NCBI RefSeq assembly: GCF_009696005.1
Contig: NZ_VUMV01000001.1
Span: 124,001 to 188,000, forward strand
Reading direction: 5' to 3'
DNA: 64,000 nt
From: Bilifractor porci
Lineage (GTDB): Bacteria; Bacillota; Clostridia; Lachnospirales; Lachnospiraceae
Shown here: one piece after another, positions 34,567-43,366 of the stretch
How the letters are laid out: every line of letters starts with the position of its first letter
Numbering within the stretch: position 1 is the first letter of the stretch
Translations under genes and position numbers: made by a program
The notes under the pieces: model-generated
What the model saw: the letters and a program-made list of their open reading frames with translations, nothing else
Told to the model about the DNA's origin: nothing
The model's database searches: none

Positions 34567-35577
34567 TCAGGGCCGTCCTCTCCGGCGCTTCTTTTTCCTG
34601 TCAGCCTGGGCCTGTGCCTTTTTTTCATACCCCTCGTAGGCTTCAACAATTTTCTGCACCAGCGGATGACGGACGACATCCCTGCTGGTCAGCTCACAGA
34701 ACGCAATGCCCTCCACCTTCTTCAGCACCCGGACCGCGACATCCAGACCGGAGACGGTTCCCGCGCCCAGATCCTTCTGCGTCATATCGCCGGTCACAAT
34801 CACCTTGGACCCAAAGCCGATTCTAGTCAAGAACATTTTCATCTGCGCCGGCGTTGTGTTCTGCGCCTCGTCCAGAATAATGTAGGCATTATCCAGTGTC
34901 CGCCCGCGCATATAGGCAAGGGGAGCCACCTCAATCAGTCCTTTTTCCATATTTTTCTGGAAAGCCTCTGCACCCATAATCTGGTGCAGCGCATCGTAAA
35001 GAGGACGCAGGTAAGGATCTATCTTGCTCTGCAGGTCACCGGGAAGGAAGCCCAGCTTCTCCCCCGCCTCAATCGCCGGACGGGTCAGAATAATCCGGCT
35101 TACCTCGTCATTGCGGAACGCGGTAATCGCCATAGCCATGGCCAGATAGGTTTTACCCGTGCCGGCGGGACCGATGCCGAAGGTAATCATGTGCTGTCGG
35201 ATCGCGTCTACATACCGCTTCTGTCCCAGGGTCTTAGGCTTGACCGGACGGCCGCTGACGGTATGGCAGATATAATCCCCGTCCAGCTCCACAACTGCCT
35301 GTGTATTGTGCTCCATGGCGAGGGACAGGATGTAGTTGACATTCTGCTCTGTGATCTCATTTCCCTTGCGGGAGAGCTCGACCAGCTGTTCCAGGCACTC
35401 CTTTGCCTGACGGACATTTCCCTCCGGTCCTGTAATTTTCAGGCTTCCGTCCCGCGAGACAAAAGTAACCTGAAGGGTTCTCTCTATTTTTTTAACGTTC
35501 TGGTCAAACTGCCCGAAAACATTTCGTTCGTGCTCTCCAGGCAGCTCGATCTGTTCTTCAATAATTCCAGAATTCAT
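34567..35577 (-). CDS. phoH: PhoH-like ATPase/helicase
   Basis: The 336-residue protein has the PhoH core: TFGIGPAGTGKTYLAMA (Walker A, about 140), ILTRPAIEAGEKLGFLPGD, YIILDEAQNTTPAQMKMFLTR (Walker B) and VTGDMTQ. An N-terminal KH-like region precedes it. PhoH proteins are P-loop ATPases, thought to act in RNA metabolism with YbeY. The C-terminus is very basic (KKKRRRGRP). It directly precedes ybeY. Confidence 0.94.
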   Translation of the reverse strand: MNSGIIEEQIELPGEHERNVFGQFDQNVKKIERTLQVTFVSRDGSLKITGPEGNVRQAKECLEQLVELSRKGNEITEQNVNYILSLAMEHNTQAVVELDGDYICHTVSGRPVKPKTLGQKRYVDAIRQHMITFGIGPAGTGKTYLAMAMAITAFRNDEVSRIILTRPAIEAGEKLGFLPGDLQSKIDPYLRPLYDALHQIMGAEAFQKNMEKGLIEVAPLAYMRGRTLDNAYIILDEAQNTTPAQMKMFLTRIGFGSKVIVTGDMTQKDLGAGTVSGLDVAVRVLKKVEGIAFCELTSRDVVRHPLVQKIVEAYEGYEKKAQAQADRKKKRRRGRP

Positions 35578-35592
35578 GGCGAAGTTCTTCCC

Positions 35593-36135
35593 CTACCGTT
35601 TTCTGAACAGAATCAGCGAAAACCAGAGCAGAGTCTGTTCTCCAAGATAATAATCCATTTTCAGCTTTTCCACAAGGCTGGACACCACAATGCCGTGGCT
35701 CTCGATGCACGGATGCATCCGGTCCGGATGGCGGCACGGCGCTCCGGGGTAGGCACAGGAAGAACAGATGGCGCAGGATTCGCTGGACAGCGTCAGGACA
35801 TCCAGGCCATTCTTCCGCATTTCACGCTCCACAGAAACCGTGATCTCCTCGTGGGCAAAACGCGTGGAGAGCGTCTCCTGCATGTCCAGAATATTTTTGA
35901 CTTCCGCAACCGTGGAAAACAGAAGCCCCTCCGGAAATTTTTCAATTTTCTCCCTGCATTCCTCCACCGTCCCGACCGCCGGAGGGCAGGACCAGGAGGT
36001 CCCGTACCGCTCACACTCTGTCTGGCAGATCTCACGCACCCTGCTGTTAATATCCAGATCCTTACTCTGAAAAAACCCATACTGATAAACCGGATACGCA
36101 GCCAGAAGCTGTTCGATTACTTTCTGTTCGTCCAT
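35593..36135 (-). CDS. DUF2284 cysteine-rich protein
   Basis: The 180-residue protein matches the DUF2284 pattern of clustered cysteines: CQTECERYGTSWSCPPAVG near residue 37 and ESCAICSSCAYPGAPCRHP near residue 117, plus a further MHPCIESHGI. The spacing suggests a metal or Fe-S binding site. Function is unknown. ATG 36135 is preferred over an upstream start at 36192 because it gives the family-like N-terminus MDEQKVIEQLL, although its ribosome-binding site is weak. It lies 15 bases upstream of phoH, apparently first in the run. Confidence 0.85.
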   Translation of the reverse strand: MDEQKVIEQLLAAYPVYQYGFFQSKDLDINSRVREICQTECERYGTSWSCPPAVGTVEECREKIEKFPEGLLFSTVAEVKNILDMQETLSTRFAHEEITVSVEREMRKNGLDVLTLSSESCAICSSCAYPGAPCRHPDRMHPCIESHGIVVSSLVEKLKMDYYLGEQTLLWFSLILFRKR

Positions 36136-36254
36136 TTCTGTACTTTCCCGCCCTTTTGCTGTTCTTGAAAATTTTCTGGAGACATAACACAATAACAGAA
36201 AAAAAGTAAATAACTCATCGTCTCTGTTTCTCCACGCCCGCAGAACATTTGTAT

Positions 36255-36734
36255 TTACTTGTGATACGGCTCGTGGTTCATAATCTTAAAGCTCCTGTAG
36301 ATCTGTTCCAGCAGAATCAGGCGCATCAGCTGATGCGGAAAAGTCATCCGGGAAAAGCTGAGGGCGTAATCCGACCGCTTCCGCACCTCCGGAGAAAGTC
36401 CCAGAGAACCACCGATCACAAACACAAAATGGCTGACTCCGCCTGTCATCAGCTTCTGCAGCTTCTTCGACAGCGCGACCGAATCCGGCATCTCTCCTTC
36501 AATCTCCAGCGTAATGACAAAAGCACGGTCCGGGATTTTGGCAAGAAGCCTCTGCCCCTCCTTCCGCCTGACCGCATCCTCCTCCGCCTCCGGAGCGCCT
36601 TCGACCGTCTTCTCGTCCGCAACCTCCACAATATCCAGTGTGCACCAGGCAGACAGACGCTTCGCGTATTCACGGATCCCGTCCGTCAGATAACGCTCCT
36701 TGACTTTTCCCACACAGAGAATTGTGACTTTCAT
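36255..36734 (-). CDS. rlmH: 23S rRNA (pseudouridine1915-N3)-methyltransferase RlmH
   Basis: The 159-residue SPOUT methyltransferase has VGKVKERYLTDGIREYAKRLS at the start, FVIGGSLGLSPEVRKR (SAM-binding knot) and the C-terminal FSRMTFPHQLMRLILLEQIYRSFKIMNHEPYHK block that is nearly invariant in RlmH. It methylates pseudouridine 1915 in helix 69 of 23S rRNA. Upstream is the repeat-bearing spacer 36735-37032; downstream is an approximately 120-bp gap to DUF2284. No clear promoter can be assigned. Confidence 0.96.
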   Translation of the reverse strand: MKVTILCVGKVKERYLTDGIREYAKRLSAWCTLDIVEVADEKTVEGAPEAEEDAVRRKEGQRLLAKIPDRAFVITLEIEGEMPDSVALSKKLQKLMTGGVSHFVFVIGGSLGLSPEVRKRSDYALSFSRMTFPHQLMRLILLEQIYRSFKIMNHEPYHK

Positions 36735-36771
36735 AACCCGTTTCTCCTCGTTCCGCCGCGGTCTAAAGACA

Positions 36772-36847
36772 GCTGCCGCTTTCTACGCGTAAAATAGGAA
36801 TGTTCTACAAGCGGTTTCCGGAAGAATATTTCATATTACGCACAAAG
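36772..36847. repeat. Palindromic intergenic repeat, internally deleted copy (copy A)
   Basis: Starts with the same 25 bases as the full copy next to it (GCTGCCGCTTTCTACGCG, then TAAAATA) and ends with the same right arm (CAAGCGGTTTCC, GGAAGAATATT, then CATATTACGCACAAAG). About 90 bp of the middle are missing. It is separated from copy B by three bases, so A and B stand in tandem. Confidence 0.8.
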
Positions 36848-36850
36848 AAG

Positions 36851-37017
36851 GCTGCCGCTTTCTACGCGTAAAATATGAATATTCTGAAGGAAACATCCGC
36901 AGCGCCGGTCCTTTCTCCCTGCAAGCCTGAGCGCCGCAGGGAGATTAGCACCGCTGCGCGAGGACAGAGCGCAAGCGGTTTCCGGAAGAATATTCATATT
37001 ACGCACAAAGCAGCAGC
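36851..37017. repeat. Palindromic intergenic repeat, full copy (copy B)
   Basis: A 167-bp imperfect palindrome. The outer arms GCTGCCGCTTT...TAAAATATGAATATTCT (left) and AGAATATTCATATTACGC...AAAGCAGCAGC (right) are inverted. AATATGAATATTCT (36872-36885) and AGAATATTCATATT (36987-37000) match perfectly. The centre holds CTCCCTGC (about 36916) against GCAGGGAG as an eight-bp stem. The core is about 90% identical, in opposite orientation, to copies C and D at 49.5 kb. It lies 16 bp after the nfnB stop. An open frame starting MNILKETSAAPVL inside it is judged an accident of the repeat. Confidence 0.88.
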
Positions 37018-37032
37018 CTCTCAGCACTGTAC

Positions 37033-38436
37033 TCAGTTACCTTTGCTGCGAATAAAAGAGTCAATCCCCTTCGCAGCTGCTTTTCCTGCTCCCATGGCAA
37101 GGATTACGGTAGCTGCCCCGGTCACGGCATCTCCTCCGGCAAACACACCGGTCTTGGATGTCTGTCCGTCTTCTTCATTGGCGATAATGCACTTCCGCTT
37201 GTTTACATCCAGCCCGATGGTTGTGGAGGAAATCAGCGGGTTCGGTGATGTTCCCAGGGACATAATCACGGTGTCCACATCCATGTCAAATTCCGAACCC
37301 TCGATCGGTACCGGACGCCTTCTTCCGGATGCATCGGGCTCTCCAAGCTCCATCCGGATGCAGCGGATTCCCTTGACCCAGCCGTTCTCGTCCACATGGA
37401 TTTCCACAGGATTGCAGAGCAGGTCGAACTGGATTCCTTCTTCCTTCGCGTGGTGAACTTCTTCCTTTCTGGCAGGAAGCTCTTCCTCGCTTCTGCGGTA
37501 GATGATATGCACCTCCGCGCCAAGACGCAGGGCGGTCCTGGCGGCGTCCATGGCAACATTTCCGCCTCCGACGACTGCTACCTTTTTTCCGCAGTGAATC
37601 GGTGTGTCATAGTCTTCCCGGTACGCCTTCATCAGGTTGTTCCTGGTAAGAAACTCGTTGGCGGAAAATACGCCGTTGGCATTTTCTCCCGGAATATGCA
37701 TAAACATGGGAAGTCCAGCGCCGGATCCGATGAATACCGCTTCAAACCCTTCCTTTGTGAGAAGCTCATCCACGGTGATGGATTTTCCGATGATGACATT
37801 GGTCTCAATTTTTACACCCAGGTTTTTCACGTTCTCCACTTCCTGGTCAACAACTGCGGACTTCGGAAGACGGAATTCGGGAATTCCATAGGAAAGGACT
37901 CCGCCTGCTTTGTGCAGGGCTTCAAAAATCGTCACATCATAGCCCATTCTCGCAAGGTCACCCGCACAGGTCAAGCCGGAAGGGCCGGCGCCGATCACGG
38001 CAACCTTGTGTCCGTTTTTCTCCTTGGCAGGTTCCGGACGGATCCCCTGTTCCCTTGCCCAGTCCGCCGTAAAGCGCTCCAGTTTTCCGATGGATACCGG
38101 CTCACCCTTGATTCCACGGATACACTGTCCCTCGCACTGGCTTTCCTGCGGGCATACACGGCCGCACACCGCCGGGAGCGCACTGGACTCACTGATGACG
38201 TTATAAGCCTCCTTAAAGTCTTTTTTCTTGATCGCTGCGATAAATTCAGGAATATTGATGCTAACGGGACATCCCTGGATGCACTTCGCGTTTTTGCAGT
38301 GCAGGCATCTTTCGGATTCCTCCATCGCCTCTTCCGCGTTGTATCCGTAGCAAACCTCGTCAAAATTTGTGGCACGGACCTTCGGATCCTGCTCACGAAC
38401 AGGTACTTTTACTAACATTTTAGGATCTGCCGCCAT
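37033..38436 (-). CDS. nfnB: NADH-dependent ferredoxin:NADP+ oxidoreductase subunit NfnB (GltD-like)
   Basis: The 467-residue subunit resembles glutamate synthase small chain. An N-terminal cysteine-rich region binds Fe-S clusters: CLHCKNAKCIQGCPV (about 44-58) and CGRVCPQESQCEGQC (about 91-105). KVAVIGAGPSGLTCAGDLARMGY is the FAD-binding fold and KVAVVGGGNVAMDAARTALRLG the NADP-binding fold. GVFAGGDAVTGAATVILAMGAGKAAAKGI closes it. Because its partner NfnA precedes it directly, it is NfnB of the electron-bifurcating transhydrogenase rather than GltD. The start overlaps the nfnA stop by one base (TAATG) and follows GGAGG. Confidence 0.93.
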   Translation of the reverse strand: MAADPKMLVKVPVREQDPKVRATNFDEVCYGYNAEEAMEESERCLHCKNAKCIQGCPVSINIPEFIAAIKKKDFKEAYNVISESSALPAVCGRVCPQESQCEGQCIRGIKGEPVSIGKLERFTADWAREQGIRPEPAKEKNGHKVAVIGAGPSGLTCAGDLARMGYDVTIFEALHKAGGVLSYGIPEFRLPKSAVVDQEVENVKNLGVKIETNVIIGKSITVDELLTKEGFEAVFIGSGAGLPMFMHIPGENANGVFSANEFLTRNNLMKAYREDYDTPIHCGKKVAVVGGGNVAMDAARTALRLGAEVHIIYRRSEEELPARKEEVHHAKEEGIQFDLLCNPVEIHVDENGWVKGIRCIRMELGEPDASGRRRPVPIEGSEFDMDVDTVIMSLGTSPNPLISSTTIGLDVNKRKCIIANEEDGQTSKTGVFAGGDAVTGAATVILAMGAGKAAAKGIDSFIRSKGN

Positions 38437-39323
38437 TACTGATCACCTCCGCACATACCGCAGCCGCCGTGATGCGTCTTGCCCTCCTTTAACGCGAGCA
38501 GCGCACGCCCTTCCTCTGTCTTATACATTGTCATGCGTTTCATTGCCTGGTCGAAATCCACCAGGAAACCGTCAAATTCCGGTCCGTCCACGCAGGCAAA
38601 TTTAATTTCATCTCCCACCTGGAGACGGCACGCGCCGCACATTCCGGTTCCGTCCACCATAATCGGGTTCATGCTGACAACAGTCGGGATGTTGTAGGAC
38701 TTTGTCATCTTTACGACAAACTTCATCATAATCATTGGTCCGATGGCCACACAGTGATCGTAGGTTTTTCCTTCTTTTTCAATCAGATCCTGCAGGCACT
38801 GCGTTACCATGCCCTTTCTCTGGTAGGAGCCGTCGTCAGTCGTGATGTAAAGATTGCAGACCTCCTTGAACTCCTTTTCCATGATGACCAGGTCTTTGGT
38901 CTTTGCCCCGATAATGACATCCGCGGTGATGCCCCTCTCATGGAGCCACTTTACCTGCGGATAAACAGGGGCTGTGCCGACGCCTCCGGCAATGAAAATA
39001 ATTTTTTTCTTTTTCAGCTCTTCCACCGGCGTGTCGATCAAATCCGAAGGCCTTCCCAGCGGGCCGACAAAATCTTCAAAGGCATCCCCGGTCTTCAGTT
39101 TCGCCATTTCGATGGTGGAAACGCCGATCGGCTGAAAAACAATCGTGACGGTTCCCTTCTCCCGGTCAAAATCGCAGATCGTAAGAGGAATTCTTTCCCC
39201 CTCCTCATACGCCTTCGCGATAATGAACTGGCCCGGTTCGCAGTGCCTTGCGACCATCGGAGCATCCACCACCATGCGGTAGATGTTCTCAGACAATTTG
39301 TCCGCATACAAAATCTTGTACAT
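38436..39323 (-). CDS. nfnA: NADH-dependent ferredoxin:NADP+ oxidoreductase subunit NfnA
   Basis: The 295-residue flavoprotein starts MYKILYADKLSENIYRM and has a ferredoxin-reductase-like layout: RIPLTICD (FAD), IIFIAGGVGTAPVYPQVKWL (NAD), and DGTGMCGACRLQ with HHGGCGMCGG at the C-terminus for the 2Fe-2S cluster. Alone it could be taken for the dihydroorotate dehydrogenase electron-transfer subunit. With NfnB next to it, it forms the complex that couples NADH and reduced ferredoxin to NADPH formation in anaerobes. ATG 39323 follows GGAGAGGAG. Confidence 0.92.
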   Translation of the reverse strand: MYKILYADKLSENIYRMVVDAPMVARHCEPGQFIIAKAYEEGERIPLTICDFDREKGTVTIVFQPIGVSTIEMAKLKTGDAFEDFVGPLGRPSDLIDTPVEELKKKKIIFIAGGVGTAPVYPQVKWLHERGITADVIIGAKTKDLVIMEKEFKEVCNLYITTDDGSYQRKGMVTQCLQDLIEKEGKTYDHCVAIGPMIMMKFVVKMTKSYNIPTVVSMNPIMVDGTGMCGACRLQVGDEIKFACVDGPEFDGFLVDFDQAMKRMTMYKTEEGRALLALKEGKTHHGGCGMCGGDQ

Positions 39324-39391
39324 GCTGCTTCTCCTCTCCTTTAGTATATAGTTTTGCCACACTGCCCGGATGCGCAGTGAGAACATACCAT

Positions 39392-40759
39392 CTATGATTT
39401 ATCCGACTGGCTTTCGGATGCCGCCGCGGTAGGCGTCGGCGTCTCTGTCGGGGTGGGTGTTGCCGTCTCTGTCGGTTCCGGTGTCGGGGTTTCCACTGCC
39501 TCTGCGTTCTGCGGGGCGGTATAGGTATAGACCGGCGTCGGGGTCGGGGTATTTGCCGGGGTCGGCGTCACCCTGGTATAGATATAGGTGCAGGACGCGA
39601 CCTTTCCCAGCTTTCCCTGCTTACTGCAGAGAACCGCGTAAAACACATGATCGCCCAGCTTCATCTCCACCGGGCCCGTGTATTTTTTGCTGCTCTTGTC
39701 CGGCTTGGAATCCCAGGAATAGTAACAGGTATAACCGGATGGTACTTTTACGGTAATCATCTGGGCGGTATCTTCCCCGGAAGAGGAAGATACACTCTCC
39801 GAACGATAGGAGCCGCTTTCTTCCGTCTCCATTTTTTTATAGGTTCCGGAAACCGGGGAAATCACCGGGGCGTCTGGAACATCGTAGGAGATGGTGTACT
39901 CCGCCTCTGCCGGGTCGCTCACCAGCCCGTCCGCGGTAACCAGGATTGCCTGCACGGTGATGGTGCCCTCCTGGCTGAGTTCCAGCTTTCCGGTATAAAG
40001 GTTGGAATCCTTTTCCGGAGCCGTACCGTCTGTCGTGTAACGGATTTCCCCCGTGCCGTCCGCGGTAATTTCAACCTTCACCGTATCATTGTAGGTGTTG
40101 CCTTCCGGACTGATGACCGGCGGCTGCGGGTTGAAGCGGCTGTATTTTTCCAGAATATCCGTAAGGCTGCATTTTTTCAGCCTGGCCTGTATTTTCTCCG
40201 GCCGGCTGTCATCCTGGTAGATCTGGAACAGAAGCTCGTAGGCTTCTTCCAGAGAACCGTTTCTGTCAAGAAGCGCCTCCAGGACCTCCGCGGCCTCGTC
40301 GTTCTGATCCAGCTGATATTCCGTTTTGGCAAGAAGCAGATTGGCGTCGTCATTCTCCGGTTCGTAGCCCAGCGCCTTTTTCAGATGCTCCAGCGCGCCG
40401 GTGTAATCCTTGTTCTCGTAGCACTCCTGCGCCTGCGCGTACTGGTAGTCAAAGGTATTGACGGTGCGACTCCGAATGGCCGCCACCACGGAAACCGTGA
40501 CAATAATGACTGCCGCGGCAATCAGGACGAACATAAGCACAAGCTTGTGCATGCGCTTTTTTTTCTGCTGTTCCAGCTGCTCCTGAAAGCGCCGCTCTTC
40601 TTCTCTTTTCCGCTCAGCCTCTTCCTTTTCCTTCTCGGACTGCGCTATTTTGCTCTCTATGGTCTCAAAATCCGGTACAAGCTGCACCTCCTGTCCGCAA
40701 ACAGGACAGAACAGCTCGTCATCTGCAAATTGTGCGCCGCAATTTGTGCAGGTTCTCAT
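39392..40759 (-). CDS. Membrane protein with zinc ribbon, TPR and chitobiase-like domain
   Basis: The 455-residue protein is modular. A four-cysteine zinc ribbon (Cys4, 7, 18, 21) comes first, then a Glu/Lys/Arg-rich coiled coil (about 35-68), one membrane helix (about 72-95), TPR-like helices (about 105-200), and a CHB_HEX_C-like beta domain with EIRYTTDGTAPEKDSNLYTG (about 235). A second divergent beta domain and a C-terminal Thr/Pro-rich tail with TPTP and TETP repeats follow. The ribbon and coiled coil should be cytoplasmic and the rest outside. Function is unknown; sensing or wall-associated scaffolding is possible. It lies three bases after ftsK and 68 bases before nfnA. Confidence 0.82.
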   Translation of the reverse strand: MRTCTNCGAQFADDELFCPVCGQEVQLVPDFETIESKIAQSEKEKEEAERKREEERRFQEQLEQQKKKRMHKLVLMFVLIAAAVIIVTVSVVAAIRSRTVNTFDYQYAQAQECYENKDYTGALEHLKKALGYEPENDDANLLLAKTEYQLDQNDEAAEVLEALLDRNGSLEEAYELLFQIYQDDSRPEKIQARLKKCSLTDILEKYSRFNPQPPVISPEGNTYNDTVKVEITADGTGEIRYTTDGTAPEKDSNLYTGKLELSQEGTITVQAILVTADGLVSDPAEAEYTISYDVPDAPVISPVSGTYKKMETEESGSYRSESVSSSSGEDTAQMITVKVPSGYTCYYSWDSKPDKSSKKYTGPVEMKLGDHVFYAVLCSKQGKLGKVASCTYIYTRVTPTPANTPTPTPVYTYTAPQNAEAVETPTPEPTETATPTPTETPTPTAAASESQSDKS

Positions 40760-40762
40760 CCG

Positions 40763-43354
40763 TCAGTTTTCCTCCAGATAATTTTCAAACTGCTCCTGGT
40801 TCATCAGTACCTTCCTGGGCTTTGTTCCCTCTTCCGCACTGACTACCCCTGCCTCACAAAGCTGATCCATAATTCTGGCAGCCCGGTTAAACCCGATCCG
40901 GAATGCCCTCTGAAGCATCCCGATCGACGCCTTGTCCTTGTCAATCAGCAGCCGGGCGGCATCGACAAAATATTCATCCTGATCGGAGGCGTCTGTCCCG
41001 TTTCTGCTCTCCGTATGGAGGGCGCCCTGGCTGATCTTTTCCTCGATCTCCCTGTCATACTCATGATTCTGGTGGCGCTCGGAAAGGAACTCAACAACTT
41101 TCTGGATCTCCTCATCCGAAACAAATGCGCCCTGCACACGGGCCGGCTTCTGGTACCCCTGCGGGTAAAAGAGCATGTCGCCCTTTCCCAGAAGCTTTTC
41201 CGCGCCGACCATATCCAGAATGGTTCTGGAATCCACACCGGATGTAACGGAAAGTGCGATCCTGGACGGCATATTTGCCTTGATCAGCCCCGTGATGACA
41301 TTGACAGAAGGCCGCTGTGTGGCAATGATCAGGTGGATGCCGGCGGCTCTTGCCAGCTGGGCAAGACGGCAGATGGCGTCCTCCACTTCGTTCTGCGCAA
41401 CCATCATCAGGTCGGCAAGCTCGTCAACAATAATGACAATCCTCGGAAGCTTCCGGGGTTTCTTTGACCCGTCCGCAGGTTCCGGCATGGCGTCAATTTT
41501 GGCGTTGTAGCTCTTAATATCCCTGGATCCGGTTTCCGCGAACCGCTGATAGCGCTCTGTCATCTCCGACACGGCCCAGTTCAAGGCGCCCGCCGCCTTT
41601 TTGGGATCCGTTACCACCGGGATAAACAGATGGGGGATTCCGTTATACACGGAAAGCTCCACCACCTTCGGATCAATCATAATAAATTTTACTTCATCCG
41701 GAGTAGCCTTGTAAAGAATGCTCATGATTAAAGTATTGATACAGACCGATTTTCCGGAACCTGTCGCGCCCGCAATCAGCAGATGCGGCATCTTCGCGAT
41801 ATCCGTCACCACCGGCTGTCCGGCAATATCCTTGCCGACCGCGAAGGCAAGAACCGATTTCTGTCTTTTGAATGCCTGGGACTCCAGCAGCTCCCGCAGG
41901 GGAACCGAAAGATTAGTCTTGTTCGGCACCTCAATGCCGATGGCGGCTTTTCCGGGGATCGGCGCCTCAATACGGATATCCGCGGCGGCCAGGTTCAGCT
42001 TGATATCATCCTGAAGGCTCAGAATCCGGCTCACCTTCACGCCCTGCTGCGGAGTCAGCTCATATCTGGTGACCGTAGGTCCGCAGCTGATATGGTTGAT
42101 GGTAACCTCCACACCGAAGCTTCGCAGCGTCTCCTGAAGTTTCAAGGCGGTAGCCTTCAGATGTTCGTTGGAGTCCCCCACCTGGCCGCTGCCGGCCGGA
42201 TTCAGCAGGTCAATCGGCGGAAAGACGTAATTCTCCGCTTCCTCCATGGCATCCGCCGGTATCTCTAACTCCGGAATTTCTCCCGCCGGCGTCTTCTTCC
42301 GGCGTTTCATTTCGGCGGCGGGTTTATTGTCCTCTCCGGCATCCTCTTCCGTCACACGATTCCGTCCGGCGCCGCCCTTTTTGGCGTCCGCGGCGCCCTC
42401 CAGGGGAAGACGGGCTTCCGTTTTTCCGGCTGAAACACCGGTTTCCGGACGGCTTCCGTTGTCGATGATCTCATCCGGAATAACCGCCGGGCTCTCCGGC
42501 TCTTTTCTGGGAAGATCGGTAGACATGGCCGTTACCCGGTCGTCGCTGTTGTTCAGTGTTACAATCTTCAGGGGATCCGAATGAAACGCCTCCTGATTTC
42601 TGCGGAAATTTTCGTCGAACTCCCGTTTCTCCCGGTTCGCGCGGGCAATTCTCTCCCTGCTGTTTTTCCTTCTTGTTTTCCTGACCTGACCCTGTTCCCT
42701 CTCACTGGTGCGGATTTCCTTCCACTCGCCCCTGGAAACAGCCTTTTCCTCTTTTCTCTGCAGGGCGTTCTCATAGGCCTTTTCACTGTGTTCGCGCATG
42801 GCTGTCAGCAGCGGCTTCTGCGTCAGCAGTATCGCAAACAGAACCATGCCGGACAGGATCAGGACGTAGGCGCCTATGGTGCCGAACGCAGTTCCGAACA
42901 GCTTTACCAGGATTCCGCCTACCAGTCCGCCCCCGGACTTATCCAGCGAGCTCTGCAGAAAGAGCTGTGATATGCCCGTGTTTTTCTCGTTTCCGTACAG
43001 AAGCAGCTGGAAAAACGCGCTCACAAAGCAGTACAGCCCGATCAGGCCTGCCGTCCGCTTGACCGCCTGTGCCTCCGCACCGTTGGAAAGATGAAACAGG
43101 AACAGATAAAACAGGAGAAAAGGAAAGACATAGGCCGGAATTCCGAACAGGCCGAAAAAAAGGCGTGAGACCGCTCTTCCCACAACGCCCCCAAGCCCGA
43201 TATTGCCGATAAAAATAAGGATGCAGAAAACAAGCATAAGGAGAACTGCCATATCCCTTTTCATGACAAGCAGCTCTTTCTCACGCTTTTTCTTCACCGC
43301 GGCCTGCTTTTTCCCCGACCGGGATGTTTTTCTTTTTCCCCTTGACTGAGCCAA
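40763..43354 (-). CDS. ftsK: DNA translocase FtsK/SpoIIIE
   Basis: The 863-residue protein has a basic start, four or so membrane helices (about 25-190), a charged linker (about 200-380), and a motor domain. In the motor are [21 protein letters not shown] (Walker A), [34 protein letters not shown] (Walker B) and [19 protein letters not shown]. The C-terminal gamma winged-helix domain contains [23 protein letters not shown], which reads polar DNA sequences. It pumps chromosomal DNA at the division or sporulation septum. The start is TTG 43354 after AAGGGGA. It is 12 bases downstream of uppP. Confidence 0.95.
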   Translation of the reverse strand: MAQSRGKRKTSRSGKKQAAVKKKREKELLVMKRDMAVLLMLVFCILIFIGNIGLGGVVGRAVSRLFFGLFGIPAYVFPFLLFYLFLFHLSNGAEAQAVKRTAGLIGLYCFVSAFFQLLLYGNEKNTGISQLFLQSSLDKSGGGLVGGILVKLFGTAFGTIGAYVLILSGMVLFAILLTQKPLLTAMREHSEKAYENALQRKEEKAVSRGEWKEIRTSEREQGQVRKTRRKNSRERIARANREKREFDENFRRNQEAFHSDPLKIVTLNNSDDRVTAMSTDLPRKEPESPAVIPDEIIDNGSRPETGVSAGKTEARLPLEGAADAKKGGAGRNRVTEEDAGEDNKPAAEMKRRKKTPAGEIPELEIPADAMEEAENYVFPPIDLLNPAGSGQVGDSNEHLKATALKLQETLRSFGVEVTINHISCGPTVTRYELTPQQGVKVSRILSLQDDIKLNLAAADIRIEAPIPGKAAIGIEVPNKTNLSVPLRELLESQAFKRQKSVLAFAVGKDIAGQPVVTDIAKMPHLLIAGATGSGKSVCINTLIMSILYKATPDEVKFIMIDPKVVELSVYNGIPHLFIPVVTDPKKAAGALNWAVSEMTERYQRFAETGSRDIKSYNAKIDAMPEPADGSKKPRKLPRIVIIVDELADLMMVAQNEVEDAICRLAQLARAAGIHLIIATQRPSVNVITGLIKANMPSRIALSVTSGVDSRTILDMVGAEKLLGKGDMLFYPQGYQKPARVQGAFVSDEEIQKVVEFLSERHQNHEYDREIEEKISQGALHTESRNGTDASDQDEYFVDAARLLIDKDKASIGMLQRAFRIGFNRAARIMDQLCEAGVVSAEEGTKPRKVLMNQEQFENYLEEN

Positions 43355-43366
43355 AAAAATATCCCC

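Noticed and set aside
36735-37032. Possibility of a CRISPR or integron attC site at the repeat cluster
   Set aside because: There are only two units of different lengths, no regular spacers, and no cas or integrase gene nearby.
36875-37456. A plus-strand frame beginning MNILKETSAAPVL, which shares its first forty residues with a minus-strand frame ending near 49593
   Set aside because: The shared start comes from the palindromic DNA repeat, and each frame then continues as an antisense shadow of a real gene (nfnB or the ABC-F gene). The similarity is at DNA level, not evidence of a protein family.
37033-39323. Glutamate synthase small subunit plus dihydroorotate dehydrogenase electron-transfer subunit
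   Set aside because: There is no glutamate synthase large subunit or pyrD nearby. The adjacent pair in this order, with the Fe-S cysteine patterns, is the NfnAB complex.
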